Source: Schleiferiaceae bacterium
GTDB lineage: Bacteria > Bacteroidota > Bacteroidia > Flavobacteriales > Schleiferiaceae
Assembly (NCBI GenBank): GCA_025210575.1
Contig: JAOARK010000287.1
Coordinates: forward strand, 1 to 18,505
Direction of reading: 5' to 3'
DNA: 18,505 nucleotides
The notes beneath the pieces are model-generated. The model did no database searches, was not told where the DNA came from, and saw only the letters and a list, made by a program, of their open reading frames with translations. Position numbers and translations under genes: made by a program. Shown in pieces: positions 1 to 7,865 of this stretch; position 1 is the stretch's first letter; each line of letters begins with the position of its first letter.

Positions 1-347
1 TAAGAAATGGAATGGATGTCGCTTTGAGTTTAAAAAGCAGAAATGGAGTTTTGAACGAACCTGAAATCAAAGATTTGGATTCTCTGGCATTCAATTTTAG
101 CCTTTGGGAAAAGTATGTTGAGCAAGGGGAGAGCAACAGAAAACTTGGTGACCGATTTTTGGCTGTTAAATACGAGGACTTATTGAATAACCCTTCTACT
201 GAATTGCAAAGAATGAGTAGGTTTTGTTCAACTACTGTTCAAGACAAAAATGGATTGATTAGGTCATACAAGCCTAAATCTTATAGTCCTGAACTAAAAG
301 CAATTGCTGGTCAAAGTGCGATTTATAACAAGTGGTACACTATATGA
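1..347 (+). CDS. Sulfotransferase, C-terminal part (5' end outside window)
   Basis: This is the C-terminal ~115 residues of a PAPS-dependent sulfotransferase, which would move a sulfuryl group from PAPS to a glycan or other acceptor. The frame is open to the window edge and begins R-N-G-M-D-V-A-L-S, matching the 3'-phosphate-binding motif (R-N-P-x-D-V-x-x-S). That motif lies well inside such proteins, so the ATG at 12 is internal and not the true start. Further on, V-K-Y-E-D-L-L-N-N-P followed by a leucine/arginine-rich helix is the usual late Sulfotransfer_1/3-type segment. The 5'-PSB P-loop must lie upstream. The stop (345-347) overlaps the next ATG at 344, so it is translationally coupled to the second sulfotransferase. 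The family is clear; the acceptor is unknown. Confidence 0.82.
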   Translation, partial: RNGMDVALSLKSRNGVLNEPEIKDLDSLAFNFSLWEKYVEQGESNRKLGDRFLAVKYEDLLNNPSTELQRMSRFCSTTVQDKNGLIRSYKPKSYSPELKAIAGQSAIYNKWYTI

Positions 348-1054
348 AATTCATAGAAAAGATTAACCAAATGAAGGTGAAGGATTCTGATCGATTTCCT
401 TCCGTTCAATGGATTTCATATCACTTGCCTAAAACTGCGGGAACATCTTTTTATCACAGTCTTTTAGAGAGTTTTGGGAAATCTCATGTTCATACCTTGT
501 ATGGCACTGAACTCGCTTTGAAAATGTCACGCGGAGAACCCGTTTGGGCGCCAAAGAGTGCCAAAATTGTCCATGGTCATTTTAAACCTCGTCCTCAACA
601 TTTGGAACGTTTTCCCAAAAGTAGATTGGTGACTTGGGTTCGAGATCCCATCGAAAGAGCATGGTCGAATTTGCGCCATTGGTTAACTCATGATGAAGGG
701 TCTAAATTCACTGAGTTTAAAGAGAAATACATGAAAGGTGAAAAGAAGACGGATGAAGAGCTATTTAATTGTCTTGTGAGTGATAAGTTTTTCTGGGATA
801 TCATAGAAGTTTATCAGATCGCCTTTGAATATGTTAAGCCAGAGCGTTTTGCCTTTGTAGGTAGAGTGGAGGATTACACGAATGAACTGCAAAGATTATC
901 GGTAATAATGAATGTAGAACTCAAAGAAAAGAAGGAAAATACAAACAGTCATAACCGAACTTTGCCGTTTAAGAAGAGCGACTATTTTCACGCCTTCGAA
1001 AAAGAATACGATTTTCTGAGAAAATGGTACGATAAAGACTATCCATTTGAATGA
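344..1054 (+). CDS. Sulfotransferase family protein (Sulfotransfer_2-like)
   Basis: A 236-residue cytosolic sulfotransferase. The 5'-phosphosulfate loop is H-L-P-K-T-A-G-T-S at residues 27-35 (catalytic/binding K30), an H-G-H-F motif follows at 77-80, and the 3'-phosphate site is W-V-R-D-P-I-E-R-A-W-S-N at 98-109 (R100, S108). The K-T-A-G-T-S loop plus H-G-H-F is typical of the glycan 2-O/uronyl sulfotransferase-like branch, unlike the preceding gene, so the two are not simple duplicates. I chose ATG 344 over the GTG at 332: 344 forms an ATGA overlap with the upstream stop. Its own stop overlaps the next gene in the same way. With two glycosyltransferases following, sulfation of a surface polysaccharide is the likely role. 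That role is inferred. Confidence 0.85.
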   Translation: MKFIEKINQMKVKDSDRFPSVQWISYHLPKTAGTSFYHSLLESFGKSHVHTLYGTELALKMSRGEPVWAPKSAKIVHGHFKPRPQHLERFPKSRLVTWVRDPIERAWSNLRHWLTHDEGSKFTEFKEKYMKGEKKTDEELFNCLVSDKFFWDIIEVYQIAFEYVKPERFAFVGRVEDYTNELQRLSVIMNVELKEKKENTNSHNRTLPFKKSDYFHAFEKEYDFLRKWYDKDYPFE

Positions 1055-2097
1055 GTAAAGCATCTAAAGCGCCATTGGTTTCTGTAATTGTTCCTAATTA
1101 CAATCATGCTCCTTATTTAAAAGAAAGGATAGATTCTATATTGAATCAGACCTTCCAAGACTTTGAGGTGTTACTGTTAGATGATTGCTCAACCGATCAT
1201 TCTAGAGACATCCTTAACGCTTATGCAGAAAAAGAAGAACGTATACGTACTCATTTTAATACTGAGAATACTGGAAGCACCTTTGCACAATGGAATAAGG
1301 GGGTAAGTCTAGCTCGTGGTAAATATGTATGGATTGCCGAAAGCGATGATTCATGCGATGTTACGTTATTAGAAAAATTGGTCACACAACTTGAGGCGGA
1401 CGAGAATGTTGGGATAGCCTTTGCTCAATCTTATATCGTAGACGAACAAAGTGAGATTATCAACAGCTTTAATGAAAACTACAAGTTTATCTACAAAAGC
1501 GATAGATGGGAACGAGATTTCAAGATAAAAGGCACAGAAGAGTGTGCTCATTATTTGATTTTTAGCAATACCATTCCCAATGCTTCTGGTGCATTGATGA
1601 GAAAATCTGTATACGAGGCATGTGGCGGTGCAGAAACAAATTGGAAGTTGAATGGTGATTGGTTTTTTTATGTGAAGATGCTGTTGATCTCAGACTTGAG
1701 TTACCTTTCAGAGCATCTGAATTTCTTTAGATTTCATCAGCAGACGCAAAGGCAAAATGCGAGAGCCGATCATGTGGTTTATGATGAAATCATCAAGACA
1801 CTTCATTATATCGAAGAGCATACCGAAGTAATTCCAGAAGAGATCAATCGCTCTTGGCGCGAAATAGCTGGATGGTGGGGCGGCAGTCTCTATCATCAAA
1901 AGTTTACTAAGGATTTTGTGAAACACAATTGGAGGCTCTATAAATTCTTCCGCACGAAGCGCCCACGGATTTTGTTGAATGTGATATCGAATAGCATTTT
2001 TATCTTCATCGGACAAATACTTGAATTCTTAGGAATCAAAAAGGCCGTTAAGTCGTTACGCGCAAAGATGTTTCCAGGAAAATACTTTGACTATTAA
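1051..2097 (+). CDS. Glycosyltransferase family 2 (GT-A fold)
   Basis: A 348-residue inverting glycosyltransferase of family 2. The N-terminal GT-A domain begins V-S-V-I-V-P-N-Y-N-H (10-19), followed by S-I-L-N-Q-T-F-Q-D-F-E-V (29-40) and L-L-D-D-C-S-T-D (42-49), the nucleotide-sugar binding strands. The metal-binding acidic motif is A-E-S-D-D at 96-100. The C-terminus (about 300-330) contains a hydrophobic stretch after a basic patch, which may attach the enzyme to the inner face of the membrane. It transfers an unknown sugar from an NDP donor to a lipid-linked or growing glycan. ATG 1051 overlaps the upstream sulfotransferase stop by 4 bp, and its stop overlaps the next start by one base (TAATG), so it sits mid-operon. 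Confidence 0.92.
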   Translation: MSKASKAPLVSVIVPNYNHAPYLKERIDSILNQTFQDFEVLLLDDCSTDHSRDILNAYAEKEERIRTHFNTENTGSTFAQWNKGVSLARGKYVWIAESDDSCDVTLLEKLVTQLEADENVGIAFAQSYIVDEQSEIINSFNENYKFIYKSDRWERDFKIKGTEECAHYLIFSNTIPNASGALMRKSVYEACGGAETNWKLNGDWFFYVKMLLISDLSYLSEHLNFFRFHQQTQRQNARADHVVYDEIIKTLHYIEEHTEVIPEEINRSWREIAGWWGGSLYHQKFTKDFVKHNWRLYKFFRTKRPRILLNVISNSIFIFIGQILEFLGIKKAVKSLRAKMFPGKYFDY

Positions 2098-2960
2098 TGC
2101 CTTTATTTTCAGTAATCATACCTGTTTATAATGCCGAAAGTTGGATTGAAGAATGCTTGAATAGCGTTCTGAATCAAACTTTTAATGATTTTGAAATTGT
2201 CTTGGTCAATGATGGCAGCTCAGATCGGTCTGCCAAAAGAATTAGACATATTCTAAAGTCTACAGCAATCAAGTGGCAACTTATTGAACAAGAGAATAAG
2301 GGTTTGGGTAATGCAAGAAATACAGCAGTTGCTGCTGCCAATGGTGAATGGCTTTCATTTTTGGACGCTGATGATTATTGGTCACTTCATAAACTTTTGA
2401 ATGCCTCTAACTTTATTAAAGAAAATCCTCAATTTGATTGGTTCTATAATGAAGTGTACGAACGTTATGAAAACGGGAGAATGAGGGAGCGCGCTGGTTT
2501 TTCATTTTCAACCTTAGAAGAATGGGTGACAAAGGGAAATCCTATAGTACCGAGTGCCACACATATAAAGAAAGAAGTATTTCAAAAACATCAGGGGTTT
2601 GAAGAAGATCGAAAGCAAGTAGAGGATTTAGGTTTGTGGTTTAAACTTTTTGCCGAATCCAATTTTCCTGGCTTTTTAGAAGAGACCCTCACCGTTTATC
2701 GCTTAGGGTCTGGTTTAACACAAAACGCAAAGGAACATTTCACAAAGGTTTTGGAAGCTGTAGATTTCTATAAGGATCAAGTAAGTCTTAATGACGAGCT
2801 ATATGCTGAATTTGTTGAAAGAAAGAAATATGAATTCGCTCGTCAAGCTCAAAAATCAGGGAATACAACTGAAGCGCTAAATGAGTATCGGAAATTAAAA
2901 GAGCAATCACTAAAGGTGAAATTGTTCTCGGTACTTGCTAATTTGGGTATAAGTATCTAG
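2097..2960 (+). CDS. Glycosyltransferase family 2 (GT-A fold)
   Basis: A 287-residue family 2 glycosyltransferase, the last gene seen in the glycan operon. Motifs are F-S-V-I-I-P-V-Y-N-A (4-13), S-V-L-N-Q-T-F-N-D-F-E-I (23-34), L-V-N-D-G-S-S-D (36-43) and the metal-binding L-D-A-D-D-Y-W (89-95). A later E-D-L-G-L-W-F segment resembles the catalytic-base region E-D-x-x-L-W common in this family. The C-terminal helices are charged and no membrane segment is evident. Start ATG 2097 shares its A with the preceding TAA. The stop TAG (2958-2960) lies inside the palindrome CTAG, shared with the stop of the convergent small gene. Donor and acceptor sugars cannot be told from sequence. Confidence 0.92.
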   Translation: MPLFSVIIPVYNAESWIEECLNSVLNQTFNDFEIVLVNDGSSDRSAKRIRHILKSTAIKWQLIEQENKGLGNARNTAVAAANGEWLSFLDADDYWSLHKLLNASNFIKENPQFDWFYNEVYERYENGRMRERAGFSFSTLEEWVTKGNPIVPSATHIKKEVFQKHQGFEEDRKQVEDLGLWFKLFAESNFPGFLEETLTVYRLGSGLTQNAKEHFTKVLEAVDFYKDQVSLNDELYAEFVERKKYEFARQAQKSGNTTEALNEYRKLKEQSLKVKLFSVLANLGISI

Positions 2961-3145
2961 TGTAATTTACGAGCGTAGATTAAATCATAGACCACAATTC
3001 CAAAACCACTTAAATGGGCTACCAGACCACTTAACAATAACCTATTGCTACCTGGGGTGTCAAATATCTTTGAAAAAGCACTGCCTATTGTAAAAAGGAT
3101 TCCTATGATGATAAAGGCGATTGCCCATTTTAATCGTACGTTCAT
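2957..3145 (-). CDS. Small two-helix membrane protein, unknown function
   Basis: A 62-residue protein. After a short basic start (M-N-V-R-L-K-W) it has a hydrophobic helix at about 8-26 containing I-I-I-G-I-L-F-T-I-G, a polar turn with K-I-F-D-T-P-G-S-N-R, and a second helix at about 37-55, ending R-K-L-H. I see no enzyme motif. The first helix loosely resembles small inner-membrane proteins of Bacteroidota, but I cannot assign a family. It lies 73 bp downstream of the carboxypeptidase gene on the same strand and may share its transcript. It converges on the glycosyltransferase with stop codons overlapping in CTAG. Hydrophobic pattern, good start and compact placement support a real gene; function is unknown. 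Confidence 0.6.
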   Translation of the reverse strand: MNVRLKWAIAFIIIGILFTIGSAFSKIFDTPGSNRLLLSGLVAHLSGFGIVVYDLIYARKLH

Positions 3146-3218
3146 TTTATCCAGCTAATGATGTTGCTTGTAAAGGTGCTAATTTTTTTAATGCGATACA
3201 CGATTAGTTTTCAATCCT

Positions 3219-3944
3219 TTAGGGCTGATTTCTAATTTGTTGGAATTCGAGATTCTTAGGGATGTAAATCGCATTTACGTAATGATCAAATACATCTAAA
3301 GAGTCTCCTAATTCTGCCCCTTCAAAACCCAGTATGTCTTGGTATTCTATTAAGTTGTTATAGGCCCTTAAAAGTTGACTTGCAGTAGGGTAGTAGCTCC
3401 AGTGCCATTTTTCTTCTTTATAGCCCCGTTTGCGATTGTCTCCTAATTTATTGTAGGGTTGAAAGAAGCCAAATTTCCAGGCTTGGGATTCCAGCCAAGA
3501 ATATATTTTTTCTCCTGATTTTGTTTCAAAAAATTCAGGTTCCAAGCTGTTTAAGTCAAAGTCAGTTCCCCAATGGTGACGCGAAGTACCTGGCATAGAA
3601 CTGTACCTCAAAATTTCTCGAGCTTTCTCCTCTGGGTTTCCTTCAAAGCGATTCCATTTGTCTTCCCAAATCTCAGATTGACGGGTATAAGTGCGAGTTC
3701 CTGATAAGATGTATAAGTTAATTCCATCTTTCGTTGCAGCTTTCGCCATTTTTTCAAAGGCTCTATTCACTTCTTTCCTTAGGTAGATGTCTCTATCTGT
3801 ATATCTTGATTTCACTTTCGTGAAGCCTTTGTGTGTGTACGGATCAATTTTACCTATAAGCTCTTGTTTGGTATAATTCGGGATAGAATTGAAACCATAA
3901 ATAACAAAGACTGCCGAAAAAAGAAGTAAAACAATTTTCTTCAT
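3219..3944 (-). CDS. D-alanyl-D-alanine carboxypeptidase, VanY/M15 family
   Basis: A 241-residue zinc peptidase of the M15 (VanY/DdpX-like) family, expected to trim D-Ala-D-Ala ends of peptidoglycan stem peptides in the periplasm. An N-terminal hydrophobic segment (M-K-K-I-V-L-L-L-F-S-A-V-F to about residue 20) is a signal peptide or anchor. The core has S-G-T-R-T-Y at 81-86, the zinc motif S-R-H-H-W-G-T-D-F-D at 121-130 (H123, D130; the family's usual Ala at the eighth position is Asp here), and E-K-W-H-W at 178-182 (catalytic E178, zinc ligand H181). All four key residues are present, so it should be active. It starts 71 bp after the icd stop, beyond a strong terminator, so it probably has its own promoter or depends on read-through. 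Confidence 0.87.
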   Translation of the reverse strand: MKKIVLLLFSAVFVIYGFNSIPNYTKQELIGKIDPYTHKGFTKVKSRYTDRDIYLRKEVNRAFEKMAKAATKDGINLYILSGTRTYTRQSEIWEDKWNRFEGNPEEKAREILRYSSMPGTSRHHWGTDFDLNSLEPEFFETKSGEKIYSWLESQAWKFGFFQPYNKLGDNRKRGYKEEKWHWSYYPTASQLLRAYNNLIEYQDILGFEGAELGDSLDVFDHYVNAIYIPKNLEFQQIRNQP

Positions 3945-3951
3945 AGAACAT

Positions 3952-3991
3952 TAAAAAAAGAAAGCCGCAATCTAAAAAGAAGCGGCTTTCT
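3952..3991 (-). terminator. Intrinsic terminator after icd
   Basis: A perfect 10-bp inverted repeat, AGAAAGCCGC (3959-3968) and GCGGCTTTCT (3982-3991), with a 13-nt loop. Read on the minus strand, the stem is followed directly by an uninterrupted T-run (complement of 3952-3960). It lies 24 bp past the icd stop codon and just before the carboxypeptidase start, so it should end the icd transcript. There is no comparable T-run in the plus direction. Confidence 0.88.
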
Positions 3992-4014
3992 ACAAATTAT
4001 TCATCAAAAATTTA

Positions 4015-6237
4015 TCACAGACTATTTAAAGCTGCATTCAATGTAGCACTTGGTCGCATTGCTGCAAACGCTTCATCTTCATTAGGCATATAATATCCAC
4101 CTACATTAACAGGGCTACCTTGAACACCATTCAATTCTTCAACAATGGTACTTTCTTCTTTTACCAAGGTGCTTGCAATATTTTTAAACTGTTCTTTTAA
4201 TTCTAAATCATCATTTTGAGCCGCTAGTGCCTCAGCCCAATACATCGCTAGATAGAAATGACTTCCTCGGTTATCTAGCTCTCCAGCTTTTCTCGATGGC
4301 GATTTATTCTCATCCAGAAACTTGCTTGTCGCTTCATCTAACGTTTCAGACAACACCTTTGCCTTTTTATTATTTTGAGTTTCACTCAAATGTTCTAAAG
4401 ACACAGCCAGCGCTAAAAACTCCCCCAAAGAATCCCAACGTAAGTGGTTCTCTTCATTGAATTGCTGTACGTGTTTAGGAGCAGATCCTCCGGCACCAGT
4501 TTCAAAAAGGCCTCCGCCATTCATTAAGGGAACAATCGATAACATCTTTGCACTGGTTCCTAATTCAAGAATTGGGAATAGATCGGTCAAATAGTCTCTC
4601 AATACGTTACCAGTAACAGATATCGTGTCTTCACCTTTTATGATTCTTTCTAAAGAAAATTTGGTTGCCTCTTCTGGAGACTTGATTAGAATTTCAAGTC
4701 CTTCGGTGTTATGGTTTGGTAGGTATTTATTTACTTTTTTAATGATTTCTGCATCGTGAGCACGTTCTTCATTTAACCAGAAAACTGCAGGGGTTCTGGT
4801 GGCTTTTGCTCTGTTTACAGCGAGCTTTACCCAATCTTGAATTGGAGCATCTTTTACCTGACACATTCTCCAGATATCCCCACTTTCAACATTTTGAGTG
4901 ATCAGAACTTCTCCAGCGCTGTTCACAACATTTACAACGCCATTTTCCTTCAGCTGGAATGTTTTGTCATGTGAACCGTACTCTTCCGCTTTTTGCGCCA
5001 TTAACCCAACGTTAGAAACACTACCCATGGTAGTAGGATCAAATGCGCCATTTGCTTTACAAAAATCTATTGTCGCCTGGTAAACACTTGCATAGCTGCG
5101 ATCTGGAATCAAGGCTTTAGTGTCTTGTGTTTTTCCTTGAGTATCCCACATTTTACCAGAGTTTCTGATCATTGCTGGCATTGAAGCATCAATGATCACA
5201 TCGCTCGGTACATGTAGGTTTGTAATGCCTCTATCAGAATCTACCATTGCCAATTGAGGTCTGTTTGCATAACATGCTTCAATATCTCCAATAACTTCAG
5301 CTTTTTGATCCGCTGAAAGCGATTCTATCTTAGCATAAACATCACCAAGTCCGTTGTTTGCATCTACACCAATTTCATCAAATAATGCAGCGTGTTTTTC
5401 AAAAACCTCTTTAAAGAAAACTCGAACGGCCATTCCAAATAGAATAGGGTCCGATACTTTCATCATTGTTGCCTTTAAGTGAAGTGAAAGCAATACATTT
5501 TCCTCTTTTGCTTTTGCGATCTCGTTTTCAAAATAAGCCAGCAAAGCTTTGCTACTCATAACGGTAGCGTCTATAACTTCACCGTCAAGAAGGGCAACGT
5601 TATCTTTAAGTATTGATTTTTCGCCAGACTCATTTACAAACTCAATGCGAACAGAATCAGCGTTTTGCACAGTCACAGACTTTTCGTTTCCGAAAAAATC
5701 TCCTCCACTCATGCTTGCAACATGCGTTTTAGAGTCACTCTGCCATGCTCCCATAGAATGTGGGTTTTTACGCGCGTAATTCTTTACCGCTTTTGGAGCT
5801 CTTCTGTCTGAGTTTCCTTCCCTTAGTACTGGGTTTACCGCACTTCCTTTAATCTTATCGTATCTGGATTTGATTTCTTTTTCCGCTTCATTTTTAGGCT
5901 CTTCAGGGTATTCAGGTAAAGCGTACCCTTTTTCTTGAAGTTCTTTAATGGTAGCCTGTAACTGAGGAATTGAAGCACTGATATTGGGTAATTTTACAAT
6001 ATTTGCCTCTGGCGTTTTAGCCATTTCCCCAAGTAAGGAAAGTGCGTCTTCAATTCTCTGATCTTCATTTAAAAAATCAGGGAAGTTTGCAATGATTCTT
6101 CCAGCCAATGAAATGTCTTTCAACTCAACTTCAATTCCAGAACTTTTAGTGAAAGCTCTGATAATAGGTAGAAATGAATACGTGGCTAATGCTGGTGCTT
6201 CGTCTGTTTTTGTATAAATGATCTTCGAATTGTTCAT
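4015..6237 (-). CDS. icd: Isocitrate dehydrogenase, NADP-dependent, monomeric type
   Basis: A 740-residue monomeric (type II) isocitrate dehydrogenase, which oxidatively decarboxylates isocitrate to 2-oxoglutarate with NADP+ in the TCA cycle in the cytoplasm. Length matches the family (about 740), far longer than the ~420-residue homodimeric type. The N-terminus I-I-Y-T-K-T-D-E-A-P-A-L-A-T-Y-S-F-L-P-I is characteristic, as are N-P-V-L-R-E-G-N-S-D-R-R-A-P (substrate loop, about 135-148), H-S-M-G-A-W-Q-S-D-S-K-T-H-V (phosphate/substrate region) and the G-G-L-F-E-T-G-A-G-G-S-A-P-K-H-V-Q-Q-F segment near residues 575-595. The gene is monocistronic by appearance: a 216-bp spacer upstream and a strong intrinsic terminator downstream. 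I see no frameshift or missing motif. Confidence 0.97.
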   Translation of the reverse strand: MNNSKIIYTKTDEAPALATYSFLPIIRAFTKSSGIEVELKDISLAGRIIANFPDFLNEDQRIEDALSLLGEMAKTPEANIVKLPNISASIPQLQATIKELQEKGYALPEYPEEPKNEAEKEIKSRYDKIKGSAVNPVLREGNSDRRAPKAVKNYARKNPHSMGAWQSDSKTHVASMSGGDFFGNEKSVTVQNADSVRIEFVNESGEKSILKDNVALLDGEVIDATVMSSKALLAYFENEIAKAKEENVLLSLHLKATMMKVSDPILFGMAVRVFFKEVFEKHAALFDEIGVDANNGLGDVYAKIESLSADQKAEVIGDIEACYANRPQLAMVDSDRGITNLHVPSDVIIDASMPAMIRNSGKMWDTQGKTQDTKALIPDRSYASVYQATIDFCKANGAFDPTTMGSVSNVGLMAQKAEEYGSHDKTFQLKENGVVNVVNSAGEVLITQNVESGDIWRMCQVKDAPIQDWVKLAVNRAKATRTPAVFWLNEERAHDAEIIKKVNKYLPNHNTEGLEILIKSPEEATKFSLERIIKGEDTISVTGNVLRDYLTDLFPILELGTSAKMLSIVPLMNGGGLFETGAGGSAPKHVQQFNEENHLRWDSLGEFLALAVSLEHLSETQNNKKAKVLSETLDEATSKFLDENKSPSRKAGELDNRGSHFYLAMYWAEALAAQNDDLELKEQFKNIASTLVKEESTIVEELNGVQGSPVNVGGYYMPNEDEAFAAMRPSATLNAALNSL

Positions 6238-6453
6238 TATCCTTTACTTGTTTATTACGTGTACTGTTTAGCTCTAAAGCTTAGAATGTAAGACTATAGA
6301 GAGAACAGTTTTCTCTTGTTAATTAAGATGTTGACCTTGAGCGTTGGCGCTCATACAGGGCGCGCTAAAATAAGCTATAATTGGCCATTTGAGTCTAACA
6401 AATTAGACCAACTCTAGTTAAATTTCAATCGATTATTCTCTAAGATTATGGTT
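6238..6453 (-). promoter_or_regulatory. icd leader region with two small hairpins
   Basis: A 216-bp non-coding stretch between icd and the four-helix membrane gene. It should contain the icd promoter and the end of the upstream operon. Two short inverted repeats are visible: AGAGAA/TTCTCT (6300-6305 and 6311-6316) and TGAGCG/CGCTCA around TTGG (6338-6353). Neither has a convincing T-run. I could not find a clean Bacteroidota promoter (TTTG, about 19 nt, TAnnTTTG) on the minus strand; TCTAATTTG (complement of 6399-6407) is only an imperfect -7-like match. Confidence 0.3.
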
Positions 6454-6939
6454 CTATCTTTTGTATTCAACCCAGCTGGTATAACCCATAATACTAAAAA
6501 CCAATAAGCCCCACATGTAGAAGGGTAAAGGAAGCTCCAAAACGCCATTGTATTGAGTAAAGAAGCCCCAAATAAACATGGCTGCTGTTTTGGTAATTAC
6601 GGTTATCCACATGATTAAATGCAAGGTAGATTCGTATGAACTGCAACGATCAGTGTGAAAATGAAGCTCATCTATAAATTCATGCACGGTTCTAGTTACC
6701 AAAGTGGCGATGAAGACGGGCAACATAATTAAAGGAAACCAATACATGAAAACCAAGGAAATTTCCATGAGTAAAGATGCCGTTAAAATATTTCGGTGTG
6801 TCTGAAGCTCCTTGTCGGTAATGTCCACTTTAACCAATTCTTTGTGCGTCATGGCATCTAACCCCCAGGCAATGGCAAAGACGGTACTAGAGATTAGGAT
6901 GATTAACGCAAAACTCAAAGGAGGTAGCATTTCTATCAT
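6454..6939 (-). CDS. Four-helix integral membrane protein, unknown
   Basis: A 161-residue inner-membrane protein with four predicted helices at roughly 8-28, 48-75, 104-126 and 136-155. The loop after helix 2 is rich in acidic residues and histidine (H-E-F-I-D-E-L-H-F-H, about 85-95), which might bind a metal or polar headgroup. I do not recognise a family. Its ATG (6937-6939) overlaps the stop of the UbiA-like gene in ATGA, so the two are translationally coupled and probably act together, perhaps on a membrane lipid or isoprenoid. A second in-frame ATG lies three codons in. No obvious terminator follows. Confidence 0.7.
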   Translation of the reverse strand: MIEMLPPLSFALIILISSTVFAIAWGLDAMTHKELVKVDITDKELQTHRNILTASLLMEISLVFMYWFPLIMLPVFIATLVTRTVHEFIDELHFHTDRCSSYESTLHLIMWITVITKTAAMFIWGFFTQYNGVLELPLPFYMWGLLVFSIMGYTSWVEYKR

Positions 6940-7694
6940 AGATAAGCCATAACAAGAGTTACAAAAAAGATGAGCACACAGGTATACAAATTAATGGACT
7001 GTGTCCATTTTGGATTGGTTTTATCTTTTCTGAGAAAATACAAGTTGTATGCTCTCCATACCACTACAACGAAAAAGATGAAAAAGAGCGAAAAACTCCA
7101 GCCAGACCAGATAATGCTAGCCAACGAAAGCACATTGGTGATTTGGAGAAACTTTAAAGTCCATGGAATTCCATTTACAACGGGAATACTGTTAACGCCA
7201 TTTTCTTTGTCCTTTTCAACATCGGGTATATCTCTAATAATACTTCCAATAAATACTTGAATTGAGGCAAAAAGAAACATGGAGATGACTAATGGGTTTT
7301 GTACAGTTCCTGCACCCACAAGAATTAAGGCTCCCCAGCTTAAGCCGATGAGAATATTTTTTAAAAAGAACATGTTTTTGATCCTGTAGCGTTTGCCTTC
7401 AACACGTAAGGTAAGCGAGTAGAGAGTTCCCGCAATAGCGGCAATGGCTAGGATATTAAAAACTTCTCTAGAAATGAACATAAAAGATAATGGAATGATT
7501 ACAGCCAGTTGGACCAATGCCCATTGGTGTTTTTTGTAACTCAAACATTGCCTCAGGTTGAATTCAAAAGATTCATTTTGATCTATACAATCGTTTAATC
7601 TATACACGGTAAAGATGCCAATGATATCAATCCATAAAAGCAAGAAAATTACAGCAACATCTTTTTGACGCCCCAGTATAAAACCACTGGCCAT
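6936..7694 (-). CDS. UbiA-family prenyltransferase (start codon uncertain)
   Basis: A polytopic membrane enzyme of the UbiA superfamily, which transfers isoprenoid chains from prenyl diphosphates to aromatic or other acceptors. The first Asp-rich motif is N-D-C-I-D (34-38 from ATG 7694; canonical NDxxDxxxD, here ending in a shorter form). The second is D155-x2-D158-x3-D162-x3-G166 (R-D-I-P-D-V-E-K-D-K-E-N-G), a good match. Multiple hydrophobic helices follow. From ATG 7694 the first helix is cut: upstream codons in frame encode I-R-F-K-P-L-A-L-F-F-L-A-S-A-S-I, a natural first membrane helix. That extension runs to a TAA at 7773-7775 but has no ATG, GTG or TTG. The true start may be ATA at 7742 or ATC, or the gene may have lost its start. 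Acceptor unknown. Confidence 0.8.
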   Translation of the reverse strand: MASGFILGRQKDVAVIFLLLWIDIIGIFTVYRLNDCIDQNESFEFNLRQCLSYKKHQWALVQLAVIIPLSFMFISREVFNILAIAAIAGTLYSLTLRVEGKRYRIKNMFFLKNILIGLSWGALILVGAGTVQNPLVISMFLFASIQVFIGSIIRDIPDVEKDKENGVNSIPVVNGIPWTLKFLQITNVLSLASIIWSGWSFSLFFIFFVVVVWRAYNLYFLRKDKTNPKWTQSINLYTCVLIFFVTLVMAYL

Positions 7695-7865
7695 GATTGA
7701 TGCAGAGGCTAAGAAGAATAGCGCAAGAGGTTTAAAACGTATATGTTGTTTGTTTGTTAAGATGTTTTGAGGTTATGCTTTTATTCCTAACAAATCTAAG
7801 GCCATTTTATTCTCATAACCTTTAATTTTTTGTGAGTTGTATTTGTCGTTGAGCGAATTAGGCTT

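Noticed and set aside
332..343. GTG 332 as the start of the second sulfotransferase
   Set aside because: ATG 344 overlaps the upstream stop (ATGA) as the other operon genes do; GTG 332 would only add four residues.
12..347. ATG at 12 as the start of the first gene
   Set aside because: The frame is open upstream to the window edge and the ATG falls inside the 3'-phosphate-binding motif, so the gene starts before the window.
81..347. First two sulfotransferases being one gene split by a frameshift
   Set aside because: The second protein has its own complete P-loop and 3'-phosphate site, so they are two separate enzymes.
7771..7820. GGTTATG/CATAACC inverted repeat downstream of dnaX
   Set aside because: Only 7 bp with a 36-nt loop and no T-run on the dnaX strand; not convincing as a terminator.
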